Origin: Asanoa ferruginea
GTDB lineage: Bacteria; Actinomycetota; Actinomycetes; Mycobacteriales; Micromonosporaceae
NCBI RefSeq assembly: GCF_003387075.1
Contig: NZ_QUMQ01000001.1
Span: forward strand, 6,510,001 to 6,574,000
Direction of reading: 5' to 3'
DNA length: 64,000 nucleotides
The translations under genes were made by a program, and so were the position numbers. Shown here in pieces: positions 44,508 through 54,121 of this stretch. Every line of letters begins with the position of its first letter. Position 1 is the stretch's first letter. The notes under the pieces were generated by a model, which was not told the origin of the DNA, did not search any database, and saw only the letters and a program-made list of their open reading frames with translations.

Positions 44508-44531
44508 CGGCACGGATGCCGGACCGTGCCG
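44508..44531 (+). terminator. Hairpin after the amidase gene
   Basis: CGGCACGG (44508-44515) pairs with CCGTGCCG (44524-44531) around the eight-base loop ATGCCGGA, 28 bp after the amidase stop. No U-tract. Moderate strength; could be a terminator for the amidase transcript. Confidence 0.5.
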
Positions 44532-44551
44532 CTGACAAGCAGGCTCCAGGC

Positions 44552-45370
44552 ATGTCCTCACAAGTGGCGCAGCGCCGCACCGGGCCGGCACCCGGTGCGG
44601 GTCAACCGCGCGACGTCGACGCCCTTCGCGGGTTCGCGTTGTTCGGCATGCTGGTGGTCACCATTTCGTCCTTCGGTGCCCCGCACGTGGTCGTGGTGCT
44701 GTTCGTCGAGCTGACGTTCCTCCTGCTGTTCGCGTTCCTGCTCGGATACAGCGGCGGCGGACGGGTGCGGCACCTGATCCGGCCACGCACGGCGCTGATC
44801 CTGGCCGGCGGCCTGATCGCCGCGGTGGCGGCGATGGTCGGCGCGTTGTCGTTCGCCGACGGGCCGACCCCGCTGCCCGGGCCGGTGCGGGTGCAGGTCC
44901 CGCTCGCCCTCGCCCTGTTCCTGGTCGGGCTCGCCGCCGGTGGGCGGCGGCTGCTGGCACACGCCCGGCTGCTGTCCCTGGCCCAGGTGATCGGCTTCCG
45001 GGTCGGCGTGGCCGGCGCGGTCGCGAGTGCGCTGCTCAGCCCCCTGCCGGCTCTCGCGCTGACTGTCCCGACGGCCCTGTTCCTCGCGGCCGCGTGCGGC
45101 GCCACCCTGCTCCGGTTTTTCCGGACCGCCGCTGGCGCCGGCCTGGCCGACGCTCTCGCGCCTGCGGGGCGGATGGCGCTGAGCAACTATCTCGGCCAGT
45201 CGGTGGTGCTCGCCCTGCTGTTCACCGGTTTCAGTCTCGGCACGCTGCTGTCGACCCTGGTCGGGGGCGGGTTGTTCGCAGGACAGATCGTGGTCAGCGC
45301 CTGGTGGCTCGGGCGGCACTCCTGCGGTCCGGTGGAGTGGCTGCTACGACGGCCGCGCTGGGACGTCTAG
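44552..45370 (+). CDS. DUF418-family membrane protein, shortened
   Basis: A 272-residue membrane protein with about seven hydrophobic helices. It starts the family way, RDVDALRGFALFGMLVVTIS, and ends with the DUF418 signature ALSNYLGQSVVLALLFTG and GPVEWLLRRPRW. The region between, normally about 100 residues longer and containing the conserved GDIL/YA segment, is compressed. The family is uncharacterised; members resemble acyltransferase-like membrane proteins. ATG 44552 is chosen to keep the short polar leader; ATG 44516 is an alternative. It overlaps the LuxR gene end by 27 bp. Confidence 0.72.
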   Translation: MSSQVAQRRTGPAPGAGQPRDVDALRGFALFGMLVVTISSFGAPHVVVVLFVELTFLLLFAFLLGYSGGGRVRHLIRPRTALILAGGLIAAVAAMVGALSFADGPTPLPGPVRVQVPLALALFLVGLAAGGRRLLAHARLLSLAQVIGFRVGVAGAVASALLSPLPALALTVPTALFLAAACGATLLRFFRTAAGAGLADALAPAGRMALSNYLGQSVVLALLFTGFSLGTLLSTLVGGGLFAGQIVVSAWWLGRHSCGPVEWLLRRPRWDV

Positions 45371-48367
45371 CGCGGCTCGCACCGTCCGTGCTTCGGCTGC
45401 GCGGTCGGGGACCAACAGCAGGGTGGCGGCGTGCTCGAAGCGGGCGCCGAGCGCGGCGAACCGGTCGGCGGCGTCGCTCAGCGCGGCGGGTCGGTCGTGC
45501 AGCCGGCCGGCGGCGCGCGCGAGGCAGGCCGCCGCCCAGGCGTTTCCGGCGGTTTCGGTGGCCGCCGCGTCGAGCAGGTCGGCGGCGTCCGGCAGGCCGG
45601 CCACGACTGCGAGTTCCGCGCCGGACGCGACCGCATAGGAACGGTGCCAGGGACCCTGCGCGCCGAACGCCCGCTCGACCTGCCCGCGCGCGTCGGCGTG
45701 GTCGCCGCGGTGCACGGCCGTGCGTACGTCGGCGAACACGCTGGTCGCCAGCCGCATGCCGGCCACGTCGGGCACCCGGGCGACATCGGCCACGCGCGAG
45801 CGCCAGAGCCGGAAACCGGCGTCGTCGTCTTGCAGCCCGCAGGCGAGGGCGGTGAGCGCGACCGTCTGGGCCAACCAACCGGCGGCCGGGCGGCCGGCCC
45901 GCTGCCAGCCTTCCCAGGCGATCTGACCGCAGCGCAGCGCCTCGGTCAGGTCACCGGTCAGCACCAGCGGCGCGACCTGCGAGGCGATCGACGAGTAGGA
46001 GTCGTTGCCGACCAGGTCGTCGTCGCGCAACGCCCGCGCCGCGGCGGTCAGCGCGTGCAGGTCGCCCGCCGCGAACTCGTCGCCCATCGCCGAGATCAGC
46101 ATGTCGGCGATCTCGGGCCCGGCCGCGGGCTGGGCGCGGTCGACGGTGGCGAGCAGGGCGCGGCGCTCGGCACTGTGCGCTCGCGCGTCGGCGAATCGGC
46201 GCGCGTCGACCGCGGCCGTGCGCAGCGCGTCGAGCGCGGCGCTCAGCACGACCGGGTCGCCGGCGGCCCGGGCGGCGGCGACGGCCGCGTCGGCCAGGGC
46301 CGGGTCGATGGTGTCGTCGGTGGCGGCCGTCCACACCTCGGCGACGGCCAGCCTCGCCGCGACCAGCGGGTTGGCGGGGTCACCGGCCTCGGCGGCGGCG
46401 CGCATGATCGCGCGGACCCGCTCGGCGGGCACCGACTCGGAGAACATCGCCGGATGGCGGTGGACCATCTCGGCCGCCTGGGCGAGCGCGATGGCGCGGG
46501 CGTCACCGTCGCCGGCCGCGGCGGCCCGCTCGGCGGCGGCCAGCAGGAGGTCGAAGGTCTGCGTGCCGGGTGCCCGGCTCATCCGCACCGCGGCGGCGGC
46601 ATCGAGCAGGTCGTCCATGGCAGCGCGCGGTGTCGGCGCGAGCCGCGCGGCCTCCTGGTAGTGCCGCGCCGACTCGATCACATGCCGGCGCGCGTAGCAG
46701 AGATGGCCGAGCGAGCGCGCAAGCGCGTGCGCGCTGGACCGTCGGCGACGCAGCTCGCCGCCGAGTGCGCGACGGGGGCCCGCGATCGGCGCAACGCGGA
46801 GGTCGTCGGCGACCGCGTCGAAGTGCGGGCCTTCTTGCGGGCCGGGGGCGGAGTCGGCCGGGGCGGCGCGGAGGTCGTCGGTGACCGCGTCGAGGCGCGG
46901 GCCTTCTTCCGGGCCGCGGGCGGAGTCGCGCAGGTCGTCGGCGACCGCGTCGAAGCGCGGGCCTTCTTCCGGGCCGGGGGCGGAGTCGGCCAGGGCGGCG
47001 CGGAGGTCGTCGGCGACGGCGTCGAGGCGCGGGCCTTCTTCCGGGCCGCGGGCGGAGTCGGCCAGGGCGGCGCGCAGGTCGTCGGCGACCGCGTCGAAGT
47101 CGGCGCACCACTCGTCGCCGTGTAGGCGGTCTTCCAGGGCGCGGGCCGTGTCGGTGGCCCACGCCAGGTGGCGGTCGCGGACCGTGCCGGCCTCCGGTGC
47201 GGTGCGCAGATGGTCGAGGGCGAACGCGCGGACGGTGCCGAGCAGCCGCCAGCGGTCGCGCTGGAAGACCACCAGACTCTTGTCGACCAACCGGCCGAGC
47301 AGGTCGGCAACGACCGGGCGGCTGCCGGCCCCGGTCACCGCCGTCGCCGCGGTCAGGTCGAAGGCGCCGACGAACACGGCCAGGTCGCGGAAGAACCGGC
47401 GTTCCTCTTCGTCGAGCAGGTCGTGGCTCCAGCCGAGCACCGCGCGCAGCGAACGGTGCCGGGCGTCGGCGCCCCGGCCGCCGACCAGTGCCCGCAGGTG
47501 GTCGTCGAGCGCCGCGAGCAGGCCGCCGGCGCCGAGGGCGGCGGTGCGAGCCGCCGCGAGTTCGATCGCCAGCGGGATGCCGTCGAGGCGGGCGCACAGT
47601 GCGGAGATCACGCTGGGTTCGGCGGCGAAGCCGGGGTCGGCGGCGCGGGCCCGGTCGTGGAATAGCAACTCCGCGTCGGAGGCCAGCGGCAGCGGCGGAA
47701 CCGCCACCGTGTGCTCGCCGGGCACCCCGAGCCGTTCGCGGCTGGTCGCCAGCACGGTCGTGTCGGGGCAGGCGGTGAGCACCCGTTCGACGAAGCCGGC
47801 CGCGGCGTCGACCACGTGCTCGCAGTTGTCGAGCACGAGCAGCGACCGGCCGCGACCGAGCCGCTCGACGACCGCCTCCTCCAAGGGCTGGTGTGGCCCC
47901 TCGATGACGCCGAGTGCGGTCGCGGCGGCCCGGGCCACGCCGCCCTCCCGGACCGGGACCAGATCGACGAACGCGCCGCCGGCCGGGAAGCCAGGCCCGG
48001 CCGCCTCGGCTATCACGCTGGCCAGCCGGGTCTTGCCCACGCCGCCGGGGCCGGTCAGGGTCACCAGCCGGCCGGCCGCCAGGCCGGCGAGCACGGCGTC
48101 GCGCTCGACGGCCCGGCCGACGAAGCTGGTGCGCGGCGCCGGCAACTGGGCCACCACGCCCGGGCGCCCTGGCCGGTCGGCCAGCGCGGCGAGGGCCTGG
48201 CGGTCGGCCACGCCGTATTTGCGGAGCAGTGACGAGACGTGACTTTCGGCGGTGCGGACCGAGATGTGCAGGCGGTTGGCTATCTGCACATTGGACAGAC
48301 CGGCGCCGACGAGGCCGAGAACCTCGGTTTCGCGTTGGGACGCGATACCCCGCTGTGCGACCGTCAC
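45344..48367 (-). CDS. Large LuxR-HTH/NB-ARC ATPase regulator with internal tandem repeat
   Basis: A 1007-residue STAND-type regulator. The LuxR/GerE helix-turn-helix is N-terminal (ETEVLGLVGAGLSNVQIANR, residues 13-32; VRTAESHVSSLLRKYGV). An NB-ARC ATPase follows with Walker A GPGGVGKT at 106-113 and LLVLDNCEH as Walker B, then a winged helix region, and from about residue 530 TPR-like alpha-helical repeats that usually sense a ligand. Residues 424-524 hold a tandem-repeat insertion of about 100 residues. GTG 48367. It likely activates transcription after oligomerizing; targets unknown. Confidence 0.88.
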   Translation of the reverse strand: MTVAQRGIASQRETEVLGLVGAGLSNVQIANRLHISVRTAESHVSSLLRKYGVADRQALAALADRPGRPGVVAQLPAPRTSFVGRAVERDAVLAGLAAGRLVTLTGPGGVGKTRLASVIAEAAGPGFPAGGAFVDLVPVREGGVARAAATALGVIEGPHQPLEEAVVERLGRGRSLLVLDNCEHVVDAAAGFVERVLTACPDTTVLATSRERLGVPGEHTVAVPPLPLASDAELLFHDRARAADPGFAAEPSVISALCARLDGIPLAIELAAARTAALGAGGLLAALDDHLRALVGGRGADARHRSLRAVLGWSHDLLDEEERRFFRDLAVFVGAFDLTAATAVTGAGSRPVVADLLGRLVDKSLVVFQRDRWRLLGTVRAFALDHLRTAPEAGTVRDRHLAWATDTARALEDRLHGDEWCADFDAVADDLRAALADSARGPEEGPRLDAVADDLRAALADSAPGPEEGPRFDAVADDLRDSARGPEEGPRLDAVTDDLRAAPADSAPGPQEGPHFDAVADDLRVAPIAGPRRALGGELRRRRSSAHALARSLGHLCYARRHVIESARHYQEAARLAPTPRAAMDDLLDAAAAVRMSRAPGTQTFDLLLAAAERAAAAGDGDARAIALAQAAEMVHRHPAMFSESVPAERVRAIMRAAAEAGDPANPLVAARLAVAEVWTAATDDTIDPALADAAVAAARAAGDPVVLSAALDALRTAAVDARRFADARAHSAERRALLATVDRAQPAAGPEIADMLISAMGDEFAAGDLHALTAAARALRDDDLVGNDSYSSIASQVAPLVLTGDLTEALRCGQIAWEGWQRAGRPAAGWLAQTVALTALACGLQDDDAGFRLWRSRVADVARVPDVAGMRLATSVFADVRTAVHRGDHADARGQVERAFGAQGPWHRSYAVASGAELAVVAGLPDAADLLDAAATETAGNAWAAACLARAAGRLHDRPAALSDAADRFAALGARFEHAATLLLVPDRAAEARTVRAALDVPARPS
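46796..47098 (-). repeat. In-frame 72-bp tandem repeat inside the LuxR/NB-ARC gene
   Basis: Four units and a partial fifth encode DAVADDLRAALADSA followed by R/P-GPEEGPR. Units 1, 2 and 4 are 24 residues (72 bp) and unit 3 is 20 residues, lacking AALA (12 bp, still in frame). Units alternate: F-start with SARGP and L-start with SAPGP, so the real repeat may be a 144-bp pair. The near identity implies recent duplication; the block lies between the ATPase and TPR parts, so length change is tolerated. Confidence 0.88.
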
Positions 48368-48412
48368 GCTTCCATCATGGCCAACACGGCGGAGAAACGG
48401 CAGCCCGCGGCG

Positions 48413-49033
48413 TCACTCGGCGGGCGTGAACTGTGCCTCGGCCATCTGCCGGCCGGCGGCGATCTCGTCGGCCGGTGCGGTGCCGGACGCCTCGACCACG
48501 GCCACCCAGGCGTCGATCGAGCCGCGGGAGAACTCGCGTACCTCGGGCGAGTTGGCGGCCGCGATCGGGTCGTCGACGACCTCACCCTGGAGGAACAGCG
48601 CGAGGCCGAGCAGCGCGCCGTCCCAGCCGGGGCCGACGAAGAGGGCGCCGGCCTCGCTGCGGGCCATCTCGATCGGCACGGTGTGGGTGAGCTGAAGGTC
48701 GGTGGCCTCGTCGCCGCCGGGGGAGAGGAGCACCTCGACCACGCTGGTCGGGCCGCCGAAGGTCACGGTGAACGTGCGGGGTGGCTCGCAGGTGCGGATC
48801 TCGCCGCCGGCGTTGCCCTCGAGTTGGAAGCTGCCGCCGGCGCGCAGGTCGCCGCTGAGCGGGTAGAACCAGCGCTTGACCCGGTCGGGGTCGGTCAGCG
48901 CGTCCCACACGTCGGCGACCGGCGCCCGGTAGGTCCGGCGGAGCACCACGCGAACCTCCTCGCCGCCGCCCTCGGCCGGTCCGGTGCCGACCGCGCGGTG
49001 GATCGCCGCGAGGTGCTGGGCGATGTCGATCAT
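48413..49033 (-). CDS. SRPBCC (AHSA1-type) protein
   Basis: A 206-residue protein with the AHSA1 domain: VLRRTYRAPVADVWDALTDP, RVKRWFYPLSGDLRAGGSFQLEG-type strands (read WFYPLSGDLRAGGSF), and a C-terminal helix EFSRGSIDAWVAVVEASG. AHSA1 proteins often sit next to an ArsR regulator, but none is here. ATG 49033. The only upstream element is an AT-rich TTATATAA stretch at 49102. Ligand unknown. Confidence 0.84.
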   Translation of the reverse strand: MIDIAQHLAAIHRAVGTGPAEGGGEEVRVVLRRTYRAPVADVWDALTDPDRVKRWFYPLSGDLRAGGSFQLEGNAGGEIRTCEPPRTFTVTFGGPTSVVEVLLSPGGDEATDLQLTHTVPIEMARSEAGALFVGPGWDGALLGLALFLQGEVVDDPIAAANSPEVREFSRGSIDAWVAVVEASGTAPADEIAAGRQMAEAQFTPAE

Positions 49034-49125
49034 CGGGCTGTCCCTTCCGTCGGTGGCGGGCCGATGCCCGCCGGTGCCGCACGACAGTCTGACAGCTTCG
49101 GCTTATATAAGTCCAGGGTTAGAGT

Positions 49126-49160
49126 TGGGCGGGGGTGGTGCGGAACACCACCCCCGCCCA
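49126..49160 (-). terminator. Strong hairpin terminator after the PQQ-type dehydrogenase gene
   Basis: TGGGCGGGGGTGGTG (49126-49140) and CACCACCCCCGCCCA (49146-49160) form a perfect 15-bp stem with loop CGGAA. It lies 7 bp beyond the stop codon at 49168-49170 of the minus-strand gene. Since it is symmetrical it could also act on plus-strand reads, but none end here. Confidence 0.88.
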
Positions 49161-49167
49161 GCGTCCG

Positions 49168-51247
49168 TTACGGGGTTGTGCCGGGGAAGAGGACGACCTG
49201 ATCGCTGCCGCTCTCACCGCTGGCGTCGGTGTAGGTCGCCACGAACACCGCTGCCAGGTCGTCGCCTGGGCCGTGTCCGGGTGCCGACGTGGTGATGGTG
49301 CCGGTGCACCCGGTCGCCGCGGTGATCGGGTGGCCGTGCTCGTCGTGCCCGAGGATGTAGTTGACGATGACCCGGGAGCAGTCGGTCGGCTGGTCGTCGA
49401 TCACGTTCACCTGGAAGGTGACCGTGTCACCGAACTCGAACGGCTGGCCCTCGACCGGCGCCACCAACTCGACGACCGGTGCCCGCGGCCCGACCAGGAA
49501 CGGCAGCTCTGCCGACGCCGACCGGCCGGTGCTGTCGGTGACCTTCAGGGTGACCCGGTAGTTGCCGTTCGCGGTGAACGTGTGCGTGGGGTTCGGCGCG
49601 GTCGAGTCGACCGTGCCGTTGGCGTCGAAGTCCCACGCGTACCGCAGCGGGTCGCCGTCGGGGTCTGTCGTGCCGGCGCTGGAGAACGCGACGGTCAGCG
49701 GTGCCACGCCGGCCAGCGGGTCGGCGCCGATCTTCGGGATCGGCGTGCGGTTGCCGCGCACGAAGTCGAAGCGGGAGAGCTGCGCGTCGGGGTTCTCGGC
49801 GAAGTAGCCGTCGCCGTATTCCAGGACGTAGAGCGCGCCGTCGGGGGCCGAACTCCATGTCCATCGGGTTGTCGACCACCAGCGACGGCAGCACCGGCCG
49901 GATGTCGGCGACGTCACCGTGCCGGTCGAGGCGGAACTCCTTGATGTAGTCGCGGGTCCACTCGTAGAACAGCGGCACACCGTCGTAATAGGACGGCCAC
50001 CTGGTCCGCGAGTTGCTGCGCTTGTCATAGTCGTAGGCCGGCCCGCCCATCGGGCCGATGCCGCCGGTGCCCAACCCGGGGAACTCGGCCGACTCGCCGT
50101 AGGAGTAGGCCACCTCGGGCTCCTCGACCGGTGGCAGCCGGGTCAGGCCGGTGTTGTGTGGCGAGTTGTTGACCGGGTGGTCGCAGTCGAACGGCGCGCC
50201 CGACACACCCGTGGCGAAGTCGTAGTCCACATAGGGCAGATCTGGGGTGGCGCAGTAGGGCCAGCCGTAGTTGGCCGGCTTGTCGACCCGCATCCAGCGA
50301 CCCTGGCCGGCCGGCCCGCGCTCCGGGTTGGCCTCGCCCGCGTCCGGCGAATAGTCGCCGAGGTAGACGTCGTCGGTGCGCCGGTCGACCGCGAACCGGA
50401 ACGGGTTGCGCAGCCCCATCGCGTAGATCTCGGGACGGGTCTTCGCCGTGCCCGGCTTGAAGAGGTTGCCCGGCGGGATCGTGTAGCCGCCGCCCGGCTT
50501 GACCCGGATGCGCAGCAGCTTGCCACGCAGGTCGTTGGTGTTTGCGGCGGTGCGCTGGGCGTCGAACGCGGGGTTGCGGTTGGCCCGCTCGTCGATCGGC
50601 ACATAGCCGTCGGAGAAGAACGGGTTGCTGTCGTCGCCGGTGGACAGGTAGAGGTTGCCCCGGCTGTCGAAGTCGATCTGGCCACCCACGTGGCAGCAGA
50701 TGCCCCGGTCGGTGGCCACGTCGATGATCTTCTGCTCGGTGTTGAGCTTGAGCGTGTTGCCGTCCAACTTGAACCGCGACAACCGCAGATTTCCCTTGTA
50801 CGGCGCGAAGTCGGCCGCCGTGCCCTCGAACGGTGCGTCGCCCTCGTTGACGTCGGGGGTGGCCGGATCGTCGGTGGGCGTGTTCAGCGGCGGTGAATAG
50901 TAGAGGTAGACCCACTTGTTGCGGGCGAAGTCAGGGTCGATCGCGATGCCCTGGAGGCCCTCTTCGTCGTGCTCGTAGACCGGCACGTCGGCGGCCAGGA
51001 TGTTGCGGCCGGACCGCGGGTCGTGGATCCGCACCTCGCCGGTGCGGGCGGTGTGCAGCACCCGGTTGTCGGGCAGCACGGCGAGGCTGATCGGCTCGCC
51101 GGGGAAGTCGTCGAGCGTCACCTTCTGGAAGTTGCTGTCGGCGGGTGGCCCGCCGGGTGGTGCGGCGGCGGCCGGTGAAAGCGATATGCCGCCGCCGGTT
51201 ATCGCCAGGAGCGGGGCGACGACCAGTGCGAGTCTTCTGGTTCTCAT
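49168..51247 (-). pseudogene. Secreted PQQ-dependent sugar dehydrogenase with PKD domain, one-base frameshift
   Basis: From ATG 51247 a signal peptide (residues 1-28) precedes a glucose/sorbosone dehydrogenase propeller: GEPISLAVLPDNRVLHTART, GICCHVGGQIDFDSRGNLYL, and MGLRNPFRFAVDRRTDDVYL. At 49843-49847 a run of five G (five C on the coding strand) breaks NPMDMEFGP; with four C the frame continues as DGALYVLEYGDGYFAENPD and into a PKD domain (DPDGDPLRYAWDFDANGT) and an Ig-like end at 49168. The full product would be about 692 aa. A real frameshift or a homopolymer error. Confidence 0.82.
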
Positions 51248-51584
51248 CGGGTGTTGACGCCTCCTTGCCGGGGTGGACAGACTTCACCCGGACCAGGGCA
51301 GCGTCAGGCGTTCGTCGCCGACACGAAGGCACGCCGCACGCACGGCCGATCACGGGTGACCAGGCGTTCGCCGGCTGGCGCCACGGGGCCGACGAGATGA
51401 GCATGGCGAGAACGGTCGCAACATGCCGGCGCGCGTCGTGCAGGCCCGTGCCAGGGGCCACCGCACCGACGGCGGCGAGGATCTCGCACAGCGTTGTGAG
51501 GTTCCGCATCCCCCCATCGATTGATCGGAACGTCTCGATCCTTCTGGCCACCCTACGCGTACGGTCGCGGCTTGAAAAGGCAGT
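51248..51584. other. Intergenic region, no supported gene
   Basis: This 337-bp gap separates the dehydrogenase start from the membrane-protein stop. One minus-strand frame from 51551 carries short hydrophobic segments (MRNLTTLCEILAAVGAVAPG) but then runs as an arginine-rich shadow into the dehydrogenase gene and lacks a family match, so no gene is called. The dehydrogenase promoter should lie near 51260-51300. No clear operator or hairpin was seen. Confidence 0.6.
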
Positions 51585-52070
51585 TCAGCTGCGGCCGCTG
51601 CGTTCCAGCGCGGTCAACGTGGCGTACGTGACGGCGCCGTACACCAGATGGGGAATCAGGTCGCTGAGCCAGTCGGTGGTCGACCAGGTGCGCGGGTCGG
51701 AGACCCGGAGCCCGGCCAGCCCGGCGTCGGACAGGGCCATCGCGCCGAGCCCGGCCAGCGCGGCGCCGACCGGCAGCGGTGGCCGCCAGCCCAGCCCGTG
51801 CAGCACGCCGAAGGCGGCGCCCACGCCGATCCCGGTGAGCCCACCGGCCAGGCCGCCCAGCCCGTTCAACCGGTTCTTCCGCTTCGAGTTCTCGCCCGGC
51901 ACGTCGACGTGCAGCTGCTTGACCAGCGCCGCCGCGGTCTCCGCCGGCACGTCGCTGGCCGGGCGCCCGCGTACGGCCATGTCGAGATAGGTGGTGGCAT
52001 CGAGCGCCGCGCAGCCGGCGGCGCCGGCCGCGGCCCCCGAGGTCGCGGCGGACAGCATGCTCAGATCCAT
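51585..52070 (-). CDS. Small membrane protein, unknown family
   Basis: A 161-residue protein with three to four hydrophobic segments (ATSGAAAGAAGCAALDATTYL; LAGGLTGIGVGAAFGVLHGLG; VGAALAGLGAMALSDAGLAG; LVYGAVTYATLTALE) and a polar loop containing DVPGENSKRKNRLNGLGGL. This looks like a DUF1440/YagU-like small membrane protein, but the match is weak. ATG 52070 follows a perfect GGAGGTG. Function unknown. The PHP gene diverges from it, 63 bp away. Confidence 0.6.
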   Translation of the reverse strand: MDLSMLSAATSGAAAGAAGCAALDATTYLDMAVRGRPASDVPAETAAALVKQLHVDVPGENSKRKNRLNGLGGLAGGLTGIGVGAAFGVLHGLGWRPPLPVGAALAGLGAMALSDAGLAGLRVSDPRTWSTTDWLSDLIPHLVYGAVTYATLTALERSGRS

Positions 52071-52133
52071 GGGTGCACCTCCGCCCGCCACATGCCCAGC
52101 GCCGCCGGCACCAAACGGCATTAGGGTTGCGGC

Positions 52134-52928
52134 GTGGGGCTACCGGCGGACGGGCACGTGCACAGCCAGTGGTCCTGGGACGCTCCTGATGGCGATATGG
52201 CCCGCACCTGCGCCCGCGCGGTCGAGCTCGGGCTGCCCGCGGTGGCGTTCACCGAGCACGTCGACCTCACCCCGTGGACGATGCCGGACGATCAGGTGCT
52301 GTTGGGCCGGCCGTTCGACGTCGCGGGCTACCGGGCGGCGCTCGACGAGTGCCGCGACCGCTATCCCACCCTGCGGATCCTGTCCGGTGTGGAGTTCAGC
52401 GAGCCGCACTGGCACGCCGCCGAACTGCGCGCGCTGCTGGCCGGCGGTTTCGACCGCGTGCTCGGCTCGGTGCACGCCCGCCCGGCCGGCGACGGACGCT
52501 TCCTGGAGATGAGCACCGCCTACGAGACTCTGCCGGCGGCCGAGGTGGTGCGCGACTATCTGGCCGAGGCAGCCCGGATGGTGGCCACCAACACCGACTT
52601 CGAGGTGCTGGCCCACCTCGACTACCCGCTGCGCTACTGGCCGGCGACGGCCGGGCCGGGTGACATCACCGCGTTCGAGCCGGAGTTTCGGGAGACGCTG
52701 GCGGCGGTGCACCGCAGCGGGCGCATCCTGGAGGTGAACACCCGCCAGGTGTTCCACGCCGACCTGCTCGACTGGTGGCGCGCGGCCGGTGGGCGCGCGG
52801 TGACGTTCGGCAGCGACGCACACGACCCGGACGCGCTCGCCCGCCAGTTCCGCGCGGCGGCCGATGCCGCCGCGGCACACGGGTTCCGCGCCGGCCCGGA
52901 TCCGGTCGGCCCCTGGACACGGGAGTAG
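52134..52928 (+). CDS. PHP-domain metal hydrolase (histidinol-phosphatase-like)
   Basis: A 264-residue PHP protein: DGHVHSQWSWD (metal site 1), FTEHVDLTPW (site 2), VEFSEPHWH, LGSVHA, AHLDYPLRYW and FGSDAHDP. The order of His and Asp ligands for the trinuclear metal centre is complete. Such enzymes hydrolyse phosphoesters, for example histidinol phosphate or nucleotides. GTG 52134. The M20-family gene starts 5 bp after its stop, suggesting an operon. Confidence 0.86.
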   Translation: MGLPADGHVHSQWSWDAPDGDMARTCARAVELGLPAVAFTEHVDLTPWTMPDDQVLLGRPFDVAGYRAALDECRDRYPTLRILSGVEFSEPHWHAAELRALLAGGFDRVLGSVHARPAGDGRFLEMSTAYETLPAAEVVRDYLAEAARMVATNTDFEVLAHLDYPLRYWPATAGPGDITAFEPEFRETLAAVHRSGRILEVNTRQVFHADLLDWWRAAGGRAVTFGSDAHDPDALARQFRAAADAAAAHGFRAGPDPVGPWTRE

Positions 52929-52932
52929 GACG

Positions 52933-54121
52933 ATGAGTGACATCCCGAAGCCACCGGTCGGCGTCGACCTGTCGGCCCTGCGGCGCTGGTTGGTCGACCG
53001 GCGCGCCGACCTGCTCGCCGAGGTCGCCGAATACGTCTCCATCGAGACGCCGAGCGACAGCAAGCCGCACCTCGACCGGGGTCTGGACTGGGTGACCGGT
53101 CGGCTGGCCGCCGTCCTCGGCCCGGCCGAGGCCAGCGAGCGGTTCGCCGGCGGCGAGCACGGCGACACGCTGGTCGCCGACTTCGCCGGGACCGGCACCC
53201 GGCGGCTGCTGGTGTTGTGCCACTACGACACCGTGTGGGACGCCGGCACGCTGGCGGACTGGCCGTTCACGGTGGCCGACGGGATCGCGCGCGGGCCGGG
53301 CGTCTTCGACATGAAAGCCGGGCTGGTGCAGGCGCTCTGGGCGGTGCGCGCGCTGGACGCCGCCGGGCTGCCGCGGCCACCGCTGAGGTTCGTGCTCAAC
53401 GGCGACGAGGAACTCGGCAGCATCAGCTCCCGACCGTTCCTGGAAGCGGCGGCCGACGGGGTCACCGCCGCGCTGGTGCTGGAGCCCGGCGTCGACGGCG
53501 CGCTGAAGACGGCCCGCAAGGGCATCGGCTTCTTCCAGGTCGACGTCACCGGCGTCGAGGCGCACGCGGGCCTCGACCCGGAGAAGGGCGCCAGCGCCAT
53601 CGACGAGTTGGCCCGGATCGTGCTGGCCCTGCGCGCCCTGCACGACCTGCGCCGGGGCACCAGCGTCAACGTCGGCACGATCGCCGGCGGCACCCGAAAC
53701 AACGTCATCGCCGGCCACGCCGTCGCCACCATCGACGTGCGGGTGACCGACCCGGCCGAGGCCGCGCGGGTCGACGCCGCGCTGGCCGGGCTCGCGCCCA
53801 CCGACCCGCGGCTCGGCATCACGGTCAGTGGGGGCTGGAACAGGCCGCCCGATGCCGCGTACGCCAGGCATCGCCGCAATGTTCGATCTGGCCCGTGCCC
53901 TCGCGGCCGGCCTCGGTGAGGAGTTGGGCGAACGCGCCGTCGGTGGCGGCAGCGACGCCAACTTCCTCGCCGCGCTCGACGTGCCGCTGCTCGACGGCCT
54001 CGGCGCGGTCGGCTCCGGTGCGCACGCCCGCGACGAGCACATCGACATCGACGCCACGGTCGCGCGCGCCGCGCTGGTGGCCGGGCTCATCCACGCGTTC
54101 GCGGATCAGCCCGCCGCGTAG
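52933..54121 (+). pseudogene. M20-family metallopeptidase/carboxypeptidase with a one-base frameshift
   Basis: ATG 52933 opens MSDIPKPPVGVDLSALRRWL; metal motifs LVLCHYDTVWDAG, GPGVFDMKAG, NGDEELGS (catalytic Glu) and the lid domain HAGLDPEKGA are present. At 53848-53850 one C too many in GCCCG breaks NRPP; with two C it continues as PMPRTPGIAAMFDLAR and GGGSDANF, HARDEHID to the stop at 54119-54121. The full product is about 396 aa, normal for carboxypeptidase G2-like M20 enzymes. The first part alone lacks the last metal ligands. Confidence 0.85.

Noticed and set aside
51304-51551. Possible small gene before the PQQ dehydrogenase
   Set aside because: No ribosome site, no family match, and the frame merges into the dehydrogenase antisense shadow.
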